This document shows positions 10,568 through 19,800 of a stretch of 64,000 nucleotides of DNA, in pieces; within the stretch, counting starts at the first letter, position 1, and each line of letters opens with the position of its first letter. Below the pieces are notes generated by a model that did no database searches, was not told the origin of the DNA, and saw only the letters and a list, made by a program, of their open reading frames with translations. The position numbers were made by a program, and so were the translations under genes. This DNA is from Sergeia podlipaevii (taxonomy: Eukaryota > Euglenozoa > Kinetoplastea > Trypanosomatida > Trypanosomatidae): assembly GCA_030849805.1 (NCBI GenBank), contig JASANZ010002251.1:46115-110114 (forward strand), in the 5' to 3' direction.

Positions 10568-11425
10568 AAAAAATATATATATTATATCAATTTTTTTTTT
10601 TTAAGAGAGAGGGAGGGAAGAGTACAGAGCGGCGTCTATTTGACTGAGTGACTGGGTTGCTTGTTCGTTTGTGTGTTTGTTTGTGTGTGTTGTTGTTGCT
10701 GTTGTTTTGTAAATGTGTCGCTATCGATTTCTCTCAGCCTTTCTCTACTTCCTTTTATATAAATACAATTAACTTGCTTACTATTTGCTGCTGATTCCCT
10801 ACGATGAATGTACTAGAGTAAGAAATAAAGCGGCAGACAAAAAAAAAAGGAATTGGTAGCAGGTGAAAAAAAAAGGAAAAAGAAAAATGAGAGAAAGTAA
10901 CTGGGTATTATCAACACGCAGATGCTTAGCCCACTGCCTGCAGATCCTTTCATAAAGAAGCATCCACTTGAAAGCAATTTGAAAATATAGTGAATATACG
11001 TTTGAAGAAAAAAAAAACGCAACTATATATACCCCTTTTTTTTTTTTGAAATGTAGTTTCTTCATCAACGTTTTAGCAATCCCACAGGCATCATGATGCG
11101 CTACTATCAATTGAATGAACTCCGGTGTGCTTACAAAGTGGATAAATATACGAGACAAGCCTATGATATTTGTGTGTTTATTTCCTTTAAAAAAAAAAAA
11201 ACATACTGAGTTATAAGTAACTAGCTAACGTATCTAACGCATACGCTCACTCTGTGTGAGGAACTTCATCAACATCACTATCACTATCACTACTACTATT
11301 ATTACTATGATACAATGCAAGTCATGAAATAAGCGAGCATTTTTCTCTAACGCACATGCGTACTCGCTAAAATTTGAAAGGGAAAAAGAATAGATGAAGC
11401 CCAACATTACAGGCATGCTTGTTGA
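10568..11425. other. Intergenic spacer with simple repeats
   Basis: It contains a pyrimidine tract (minus strand) at 10602-10621, several A/T runs, and a degenerate CTATCA/ACT repeat at ~11272-11310. A frame at ~11050-11160 encodes a protein-like peptide but has no ATG (see rejected items). Confidence 0.5.
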
Positions 11426-11923
11426 TCATGGCATTAGCTTGCAGCCAACGTTCCTAGGATATAAGCGCGGCTTCTGCCCTGGATCATCAACGCCCTCTGT
11501 AGTGCGCTGACCAATATCCGCTGGAGGGGACACCTCCAGCTTCGATGTGAAGCTCTCAGTATACCCAAACGATATAATTGCCGGTTGATTCACCAGATCA
11601 CCGCCATCGTCGGTACGTGGTCGTTCGATAATAGCATGATTCATGCCGTACGTTATCGCAGCCTCCATGATGTCCTCACACTCCTCCTCCGTCGCGCCTG
11701 CAAGACGAATCATGCGCTGGTCTGTAGGAGTGTAGTTGATGTACATGTGGGGCTCTCCAAAGGAGAGCTCCTGGATGGTGAAAGTGCAAAAGGGATTGAG
11801 CAACTGCAGCTCTGGAAGATTGTTGCGCCACCAGTTGCGGACACCAAAGCAGTTGGGGTCCTTTGGGTTTAGCCACACTGTTAGCGAGGCGACGCACGGT
11901 GTGAATCTAGCTCTCCAAGACAT
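11426..11923 (-). CDS. NDUFA2/B8-like (L51/S25/CI-B8 domain) mitochondrial protein
   Basis: The product has 165 residues. Residues ~15-95 match the thioredoxin-like L51/S25/CI-B8 domain shared by complex I subunit NDUFA2 (B8, NI8M) and a few mitoribosomal proteins. Key positions are the FGVRNWWRNNLPEL helix at ~26-39, the LLNPFCTFTIQE strand at ~41-52 and PHMYINY at ~58-64. The GVR.....L.......NP order and the later helix (EEECEDIMEAAITYG) align better with NDUFA2 than with mL43 or mS25, so a complex I accessory subunit is favoured. Three cysteines lie in the domain (Cys10, Cys25, Cys46); NDUFA2 is known for a redox Cys pair. The C-terminal ~65 residues are an extension without a recognised motif. 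The ATG is only 8 bases from the nearest AG. Confidence 0.65.
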   Translation of the reverse strand: MSWRARFTPCVASLTVWLNPKDPNCFGVRNWWRNNLPELQLLNPFCTFTIQELSFGEPHMYINYTPTDQRMIRLAGATEEECEDIMEAAITYGMNHAIIERPRTDDGGDLVNQPAIISFGYTESFTSKLEVSPPADIGQRTTEGVDDPGQKPRLYPRNVGCKLMP

Positions 11924-12460
11924 GTGGTGTCTAACGGGATGGATGGATGGATGGATGGATGGGAGGTGTGTGTAGTGTATAGATGATGTAGAACTAGATG
12001 AGAGTAGAAATTAAATAAAAAATAAAAAAAGAGGATGTTCTTGGATTCCAACAGAGTCAAAAAACAAAAAAAAACTAGATGTATGTAGGTGTAAGAATGA
12101 TTCAAATAGAGAGAGAGTGCGAGGATAGAGCTGTCCTTAATGCATTTACCTTTAAAAAAAAATTGAAAAATGGCCTTAAGGCACGCAACGGCTGTGCGTC
12201 GACGCAGCGCATGAACATGGCTGGGGTTTGGAAAAACGCTAGCAAGCTGAAACTGCACACAACTCTTTGAGAGGAGTAGCTAAAACTTGTGTATGTGCGT
12301 CAATATCAAATTGACTAAACACATTTCAATTTCATTTTCTTTCTTTTTGTTGCTTTTCCTTTTTACATCGTAATAAAAGGTGTCTCATAATAGTACATCT
12401 CATCACCAAGCAACCAACATCGACCCATCTACAACTCTCGCACAAACAGAAGCTGTCCCT
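11924..12460. other. Intergenic spacer
   Basis: It holds the NDUFA2-like gene's leader (with the GGAT/ATCC repeat) and the 3' UTR of the LRR gene. No other gene is seen. Confidence 0.5.
11936..11962. repeat. (GGAT)n tetranucleotide repeat
   Basis: About six perfect GGAT units. On the minus strand they read (ATCC)n, three-quarters pyrimidine, directly upstream of an AG at 11931-11932 and the ATG at 11923. The repeat may therefore serve as the splice tract. Confidence 0.85.
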
Positions 12461-14947
12461 TTAGCGTCTCTTCGGTGATACAGACGCCGAGGTAGTCATG
12501 GATACCACCTGAACGGGCTCATTCATGCTCGCCACTCCGGCCGCTGGTGGGACGGGTGCCCAGGAGTCCAGAGCGGCAGTCATCTGAGCCTGCACAGCAT
12601 CCACCTCTGCCCAGTCTTCCCCTCTATCATACCGGTGCGTAGCAATGGGCAGCGCACGCAGACGCAGACCTGCGCAGTGTAGTTCAGGGGGTGTCACGGT
12701 GGCAGCGGCCACAGAGGCGTTCACAAAACCTGTGCCAGACTGACTGACTGCTGCCGCGTTGCTGCCGGTGTAGTGTCCGCGATGGGATCCGCTGCCGCGG
12801 CGCACGTTCGAGCCACCTAAAGTACCTGCGGTCATCGGGTTGCCCATCGTCACCATGGAGCCCGACATACCGACTTGTTCTCGTTGCTGTTCAACTAAAG
12901 CCATCGTCGCTGGTGCTGCCAAGGCTGCAATCTCCTCGTCGGTGGTGGGCTCGTGCATAGCAAGCCTGCGCACCGCCCCGCGTGCCCCTGCAAGGGTGAT
13001 CAATGTGTTCTCGCCCATGTTAAGCACCTCTAGCACGGTATTGCCAGGCACGCGTATTGGACTGTCCGCTGCGTTGGTGGCACGTATGCAGTCGCGATCA
13101 AAAGGCAGCGAAGGCCGCACAAGAGTTGGAATTGACTCCACCTTTGACTTGTTCTTTCCGGGTGAAGCTCTCTTGCTACCAGTCGCCTCACGACCGGTAC
13201 CGCCGCCACCGCCTGCACCGCCACCACCGCCAGCGCCACCACCGACGCCCTTTCCATCCTCTACGATAGGAGGATAGCGATTGGCAAACCACACCGCAAA
13301 CAACTCCTGGTACGACGGAAACGTGGTAGGCATCGGCTGAGAAGCCGCCTGGCGCTCTTCCTCTGTCGAGTTAGGTCTCATCAGCATCTTTTGCCTGTAT
13401 GCAGCTACCTCATCCAAGGTGTGCAGCTCATGCATGCGGAAGCAGTCCACGAGCTCTAGAAGACCAGCGTCGCCAATGTGGTTGTGGCCAAGATCGAGAA
13501 AGCGCAGCGTGCGATTCTGTCGGAGTACCTTGGCAAACTCAACTGCACCCTTGTCCGTGATGACGTTGCCCCACAAGTTGATGGAGATTAGGGGAGAGTT
13601 GGGATTGGCAAGCAGCAGCCGCACAATCTGTGTTACGCAGGCATCATCGATGTGGTTACCGCAGAGACTCAGGTACCTCACGCCGGTGAAGAGCACCGCC
13701 TCCCAGGAGCGCGGCAGCCGAATGCGGTGGGTCTCGTTGAACTGCGCAGTGGTCTCCTGCTGCACCTGCAACTGGAGCAGTTTCTTGGGGTCCGCCTTCC
13801 CCTTCTTGTCCTTTTCATCATTGAGCTGCTCCTCGAGTGCGGTAGGGATGCGGTGAAGGCCACAGTACTCAGTGGGCTTAAGATATATGACGCCGGGCTC
13901 TTCCTGGGCGAGCTTCGCTGTGGCTTCAGCAAAGGACGCAGCGGCAGCGGCGGCGGCGGCAGAGGCAGCGGCATCCGCGGTCCTTGATGAACGCTTGCCA
14001 GACGACCTGCGAGCACTGCTCCCACGCGCCGAGAAGCTTCCAGTATTGCTCTTCCTACGGCCAAAAGTCAATTCCTGCGATGTGGGTGGCCTCTGCGATG
14101 TGGGTGGCCTCTGAGCTGTGGACAGCGCACTTGCATCCACCTGCTCCGCCGCTGACCCCGTCAGGTCCTCCTTCTGCAGAAACTGAGGCTGCTGAGACTG
14201 GGAAGGTACGGCGAAGATGGTGGGATCCTCAAAGAACCCAGGCTTGCTAAGGGAGTTAAAGTCCACCGTCATGGACACCACCCTCGGGCTCTTGTACACC
14301 GCCTCGACCAACAGCATGTACCCATCCACTGACAGTCCACATCCGACCATCTCCACCGCCATGAGTGTCGGGCAATGTGGCATCGCACGGCACAAGGGCG
14401 TTATGTCGCGCTGATTAATGCAAAACTTGGGATGCCGCAGCGAAACAACCGTAAGATTTGGTTTTTCCAGGAGGCCGTTGGTGTCCACTCCGGATTCGGT
14501 GCCCGCTGTGGAGGGATCCACCTCCCGTTGACCCTGCTCGCTGGTCTTCCCACGATTGCGACTCCCTTTTTTGCCACCACTTTTTGCTGCTGGGGGAGGC
14601 AGCACAACTGTGGCCTTCTTCTCATCAGTAAGAATACCCATCGCAGAACCCGAAGTGGTCACTGCAGACGCCCCATCCACTCCTGGAGCAAGCACCTGCG
14701 TTTCAGGCGTACCGCCTGAAAATGTCATGGCGGTAATGATGGAGGGCGTAGGAAGAGAAACTGCTATCTCTGGCAGTCCCGCTGCGCGTGCCTCCTCGCG
14801 TGCGCGGCGTTCCTTCTCACGCCGCAGCTGCGCGTCCTCCTCGCAAGTGCGGATGGCGCTGTATACCTCCTCGCGCTCTGTCAGCCGCAGTGTCTCGCAG
14901 TATGCGCCATAGTCCTTCTTCAGCTCTCCGCACGGCTCAAACAGCAT
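12461..14947 (-). CDS. Leucine-rich repeat protein (ribonuclease-inhibitor type)
   Basis: The product has 828 residues. An N-terminal charged helix (~25-60, Glu/Arg-rich) is followed by a first LRR patch at ~165-235 and a clear second block at ~419-505. The second block has RI-type repeats (LSLCGNHIDDACVTQIV, INLWGNVITDKGAVEFAKVL, LDLGHNHIGDAGLLELV). Between them are low-complexity linkers: a duplicated RPPTSQ motif, an SSRRSSGKRSS stretch and a poly-Ala run (~325-340). A Gly-rich linker follows at ~565-585. A last LRR-like piece (VLEVLNMGENTLITLAGARGAV) occurs at ~640. There is no signal peptide or TM segment. RI-type LRR proteins in trypanosomatids are often cytoskeletal or flagellar, but the function here is unknown. 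The ATG at 14947 is 50 nt from a strong acceptor. Confidence 0.75.
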   Translation of the reverse strand: MLFEPCGELKKDYGAYCETLRLTEREEVYSAIRTCEEDAQLRREKERRAREEARAAGLPEIAVSLPTPSIITAMTFSGGTPETQVLAPGVDGASAVTTSGSAMGILTDEKKATVVLPPPAAKSGGKKGSRNRGKTSEQGQREVDPSTAGTESGVDTNGLLEKPNLTVVSLRHPKFCINQRDITPLCRAMPHCPTLMAVEMVGCGLSVDGYMLLVEAVYKSPRVVSMTVDFNSLSKPGFFEDPTIFAVPSQSQQPQFLQKEDLTGSAAEQVDASALSTAQRPPTSQRPPTSQELTFGRRKSNTGSFSARGSSARRSSGKRSSRTADAAASAAAAAAAASFAEATAKLAQEEPGVIYLKPTEYCGLHRIPTALEEQLNDEKDKKGKADPKKLLQLQVQQETTAQFNETHRIRLPRSWEAVLFTGVRYLSLCGNHIDDACVTQIVRLLLANPNSPLISINLWGNVITDKGAVEFAKVLRQNRTLRFLDLGHNHIGDAGLLELVDCFRMHELHTLDEVAAYRQKMLMRPNSTEEERQAASQPMPTTFPSYQELFAVWFANRYPPIVEDGKGVGGGAGGGGGAGGGGGTGREATGSKRASPGKNKSKVESIPTLVRPSLPFDRDCIRATNAADSPIRVPGNTVLEVLNMGENTLITLAGARGAVRRLAMHEPTTDEEIAALAAPATMALVEQQREQVGMSGSMVTMGNPMTAGTLGGSNVRRGSGSHRGHYTGSNAAAVSQSGTGFVNASVAAATVTPPELHCAGLRLRALPIATHRYDRGEDWAEVDAVQAQMTAALDSWAPVPPAAGVASMNEPVQVVSMTTSASVSPKRR

Positions 14948-14997
14948 GTTTTATTTTTGTTGTTGCAGGTGATGGCAAAAGAGAGGAAAACTGTTAT

Positions 14998-15029
14998 CTG
15001 TAAATAAAAGAAAAAAAAAAAGAAAAGAA
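14998..15029 (-). promoter_or_regulatory. Predicted trans-splice acceptor for the LRR gene
   Basis: A T-rich tract interrupted by C (15003-15029 on the minus strand) is followed by AG at 14998-14999. The predicted 5' UTR is 50 nt. Confidence 0.55.
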
Positions 15030-16015
15030 ACTGTGCGTCTGCTCCTGGTTGATTTTTTGAATATATGTATATCGGCGGAATTAATTTACACTTGCCAAGT
15101 CCGTTCCCTCTCTCTCTATATATATATATATCGAAAGAGAGACCAGCAAGTGACCCTTCTACCTTCTCTATATATGAAAGTGTTTGTATAGGCACCACCT
15201 TGTGCTGCTATTGGGCTACCGCAAAACGCAAAAGAAAAGAATCAAAACAGCAAATAGGTTTATAGGTGTAAGACATCTCTTTATTCCAAAGAGAGAAGAG
15301 AGAAAGTCCGTGTGTGCGTGTAGGAATTAGCGCACATACGCACAATGGACAAAAGTGTCGACCACCGTTTTTCTCCCCCACAATCCTTTTACAGCTGGGT
15401 GTGCAACCTGATGAACAGTGTGCGCGTTGTTTGTTTGTTTGTTTGTTGGTTGGTATTAGTAGAAAAAATGTCCATTGAGTTGTTGTACATTGTCGGTGAT
15501 GCACCGACATCAGAAAATACAAAAGAGATCAAAAACAGGGAAGGCTCGGCCGCCTCCCATAGCACTCACACACACAAAAAAAAAAGATACCTAGATCAAT
15601 ATAACAGCATTCATTGCAATACATAAGACAACTCCGCAGACGCACGTGCATTGAGCAAAAAGCAAACACACTGTCTCGACAAAAAAAAAGGGGAAAAAAG
15701 AAGAGACTTGCAAACAAACATGCAAATTGGGAAAACCAAAACAATGAAGCATATTATACATCTCCTTTAAGCGTCGTCGTTCATATTATGGTATGAAGAA
15801 AAGGAAAAGAAAAAAACGCGCGCACACAGAGGGAAGAAAAAAAAAAAAAGCAAAAACTTCAGAAAAGGAAAAAGGAAAAGAAAACCCATACGCGCGCATT
15901 CTTCCTTTTTTTTTCTTGCTTTGCCATACTCAACAAATCCTTTTTCGTTTTTATAGCCGCCGCATCAGTCTTTGTTATTCCTACGCTATCAGAGAGAGAG
16001 AGTAATACTCCGCGT

Positions 16016-16061
16016 ATCAATCAATCAATCAATCAATCAATATATATATATATATATATAT
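16016..16061. repeat. Compound microsatellite (TCAA)n(TA)n
   Basis: Six TCAA units run directly into about ten TA units. It lies in the presumed 3' UTR of the IQ gene. Confidence 0.9.
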
Positions 16062-16826
16062 TCATTTCACGCTCATATCCTGCATTTGGCTGCTTGGTTT
16101 CTTTTACATATGCGCCAATTTGCAAGGGAAAAAGTAATAATAACAAAAAAAATTTAATATGCGTATGTGTGCGTGTGTGTGTGCTTGCTACCCTTCACTG
16201 CTTAATGTCATCATCTTCATGTAGTTCATAGACCATGATCAGCGAGGAAGCACTCTCAATGTACAGTAATGATTGTAGTATAATAGAAAGGAAACGTTTT
16301 GATACAAGATAGCAAACCGCCAACTAATGGAAACCTCCAGTGAAAATACAATCCTACCCTACTTTTCTGTGTGTGTGTGTGGGTATGTTATAGAGCAAAC
16401 ATATAACGCTATAGGAACGCAGAAAAGAGAATTATGAAACCGTCAGGCCACGGCACACAATCCTTCAGCGCACCCACACACACACACGCACACATACACG
16501 TACTTATAATATGTGCCAGACACACTGTTCGCCACAATGGCAAACCACCAGAGAGAAAGAAAGAGAGAGAGAAGTTAGTAAGTAATCATTCGAGAGCAAC
16601 GAATGCTCAACTACATACGTACGCAAGAGTGAAAAAAAACGAACAAAATTGGTGAGCGGAAACAATAAAATGCTGAAAAGACTGTCGAGTAGAGTGTAGC
16701 TAAAACATAGAAAAAAAAATAGAAGAGAAAAAAAGGAGGAAAGGGAGAAGAAGAACTCAAAGAAATGCACGTAAGGAGAAACTACCGCACAAGAAAATTG
16801 ATTTCCTTCTCTTTCCTCTCCCACAA

Positions 16827-19800
16827 TTAGTCATACCACCCCGGTACCTCCTCAACAATCGCCGTGCTCGTGGTACTAGGCCGTGTTATGCCCTGTCCTA
16901 GCGTCGGCGCCTCCTCACCCTCCAGTGCGCTTAGGCCGCGGTCCTCTTCGGGGTCGGGGGCCACAGTGGAGAGCTCAGGGTCGCGCTCCGGCGGTGGGCA
17001 CGCAAACTCCTCGCTTCCTAGCTCAGAGGGGGAGCAGTTTGGCATGCTGCCGAGCTCGCCAGCCGCCTCAGCGTTCTCCTCGTCAATGGCGCGGGCCATG
17101 AGGGCCTCACGGTGACGCTCGCGCTCCAACCACAGCGCCTCCGTTGCCTTGCGATCTATGTAGCCACGATATACGCGCTGAATCTCAGTTGCAGCTAGAT
17201 TGAGCAGCTCCTCAGCCTCCAGCTCAGCTGTAATACGGTCGTGCATAGCATACCGAAGCGCAAGCAGCTCCAGACGCGCCATGACCATCTTGAAGAAACA
17301 CTGGATCGTGCGCGCTGCTACCTCTACCCGCTCCTGCTCCGCACGCTCGGATGCGTCGCTATCATAGCCGTCCTCCAGGTCCTCTTCAGCGTCGTGGTCA
17401 TCGTCAATCTGCTGCTCCTCTTCAATTGTCTTCGCTAATTCCTCCTCGGTCTCTGCCTCTGTCTTCTGGAGCCGCTCCAGCACCTCATGCTCGGCAACAA
17501 TAAGAGAGCGAGTGGTGGGACGCGGCACTTCCTCGGCATCACGCTCCTTCTCGGCATCGCGCTCCTTCTCGGCATCACGCTCCTTCTCGGCATCCTCCGC
17601 CTCAGTCTTCTCTAGAGCGGCAAGATACGCAGACACCGCTTCGCTTCGACGGCAGACTTGAGTCTTAGAGCTAGCACGGCGCATGAAGTTGGTGATGGCG
17701 TAGCTGGCCTCATCCTCATCCGCACGCTTGAGAGAGTCATTCTTGAGTTGCTGGATCTCCTTCTTGGCCTTGATAACCTTCGCAAAGCCATCAAGAACCT
17801 CTTCAGGAGCTGGAGCCTGCCTCTCAGAGTTCACGTTTTCAGCCATCAGCTCATTCTCCTCTGCGAAGACTAGCTCCTCCTGGGACACCAAACGCTGAAG
17901 CTCCGTGTGTTCGCCTTTCACCAATACCGAGGTAGTCGGCCTGCTTCCATCGGAGTCCTCCAGTTCATCCGCTAGCGCCTTGCTAGTTTCTCTGCTGGCT
18001 ATCTTCTCTGCCTCCACTAAACGTGAGAGCTTCTCGTGTTCGCTCGCCACTTGCGCTGCGGTGTTAGGCCGGTTCTCATCCAGTTCTGTGAATTCATTCG
18101 CCAGCGTCTTGCTAGCTTCCTCGCTGGCTATCTTCTCTGCCTCCACTAAACGTGAGAGCTTCTCGTGTTCGCTCGCCACTTGCGCTGCGGTGTTAGGCCG
18201 GTTCTCATCCAACTCCGTTGCAGGCGCCCCATCTTTTTCTTCCATAGTCGCTTGCTCGACAAGAAATGCCTCTACCTCCTCCTTCTTCTTGGCCACAACA
18301 CTCTGGGCCACAGCACCGCGTAGAAAACGTGAAATCGTGGCGCTTGCCATCTCCTCCTCCGTGCGCCTTAGGTACGCATCGCGGGTGGCTTGTAGGTCGT
18401 GTATCTCCTTCTTAGCTCTGATGATGTGGCCGAAGCCGCTGATTGTGTATGCCGCCTGCATTGCTGCGTCAGAGTTCATCTCTGCTGTGGACTCTACGTT
18501 TTGCAAGCGATTCAAGGTGAACTTTTCCGCCTCGATCTGATCAGCAATGATAGGGCGAGGAGGCTCTTCGGAGCTGACGCAAGAAGAAGGGGGCGCCACC
18601 TCCTCCGCGGACTCCTCCTTCTCCTCCTTACGTACCTCTTGTCGCTGTATGCGCGGAAACATGCCTGCGTAAGAGTTGAGCACTGTGTAGTCAAGCACAG
18701 CTGCATCGCTGCGCTCGTGTTCCGCAAGGGCATCTATGTAAGCGCCATACACTGCCTGGACGTCGCGGAGGTACAGACGCGCTAGATGACCGCGATACGC
18801 ATTGCTGATCTGTGTGGCAGCCTTGGCTCTCTTCGCCTCCGCAGCTGCCTTCTTCTCCTGGGCAGCAGCGGCAGCGAGCTCCTCAGAGGCAGCCAGGGAG
18901 GTTGCACCCTTGGACTTGGACTTCGAGCGCTTAGCACGCGCAACGAGCTTTCTGGAGTATGGTGCCAGCTCGTCCAGACTCTGTGCCTCGGCGATCTTGC
19001 GCATGCGGTACTCCTGTTGAGCGTCTCTAAGGTCACCCAGCTTCCTTCGCAGGCAGCGGGCCTCCTGTTCCTGCTGGTGACGCCTGCGCACCTCCTCGAG
19101 GGCAGCAGAGACCACCTCCTCGTCGTAGGAGTCAAGTGTCCGCACTGGGGATGTACCAGAAGGACCTTCATCGGCACCCTCCTCGCTCTGTCTGCGGTCG
19201 CGAGTGTAAACCCACGTGCGCGGCGTAGATGCAGTGAATGTCTCAGCGGTCGCGCCGACATCATCAACACACTCTTCCTCGTCCTTCTCCTCGTCGTCAT
19301 CGTCATCGTGATCATGGCTGACGTCTGTCGAAGTCTGAGCCTCGACCTCTTCGCACTCTTCCAGATAGGCACGCATTGCTTGAGCAGAGCGCTGCACCGA
19401 TGCCTTAGCGGCTGCGAGCCTCATGAAACAAGTAATGATGCGACTGCTGTTGTCCTCGTATGCCACCTTGTCTGCCGCCTCCCTCTCATTCATATTGGCA
19501 TCGCGCGCATGCTTGAGCGCAGCAACAGCCTTCTTCGACTTGATCATCTTCACGAAGCCGCTAAGAGCCTCCTCGGCGGCCTCGCGCTTTTTGTCAGCAT
19601 CGTCCACTGCCGCCATTGCGGCCTCTGCCTCTGCCTCGGCAGCAGTCTGTGCCTGCAGTGCACGCTTGGCATCTGAGAGCTTCAGGCGGTCACGAAGTTC
19701 CATGAGCTCTGCCTCTGCTCTCCTATCATCCTCACCCCCAACGAGGATCTCAAGCGCTGTTCGCAGTGCCGCCGCATCCTCCTCCTCGAGCACGCGCAGG

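Larger units (their letters stand above)
14948..16826. other. Long intergenic spacer rich in microsatellites
   Basis: This 1.9-kb spacer mostly represents the 3' UTR of the giant IQ gene. It holds TC/TA repeats at ~15107-15131, TTTG repeats at ~15428-15445, TCAA then TA repeats at 16016-16061, GT tracts at ~16160-16180 and ~16367-16382, and a CA tract at ~16474-16497. The open frames are low-complexity; no gene is supported. Confidence 0.6.

Noticed and set aside
10799..11158. Minus-strand frame with a protein-like peptide (IFIHFVSTPEFIQLIVAHHDACGIAKTL)
   Set aside because: The frame has no usable ATG at its beginning (the start triplet is TTG), then degenerates into poly-Lys and Phe-rich low complexity. 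A relic or UTR element is possible but not supportable.
18786..19676. Plus-strand 296-codon frame antisense to the IQ gene
   Set aside because: Antisense to coiled-coil and IQ coding sequence; Leu/Ser/Cys-rich composition is typical of a shadow of Glu/Lys/Ala codons.
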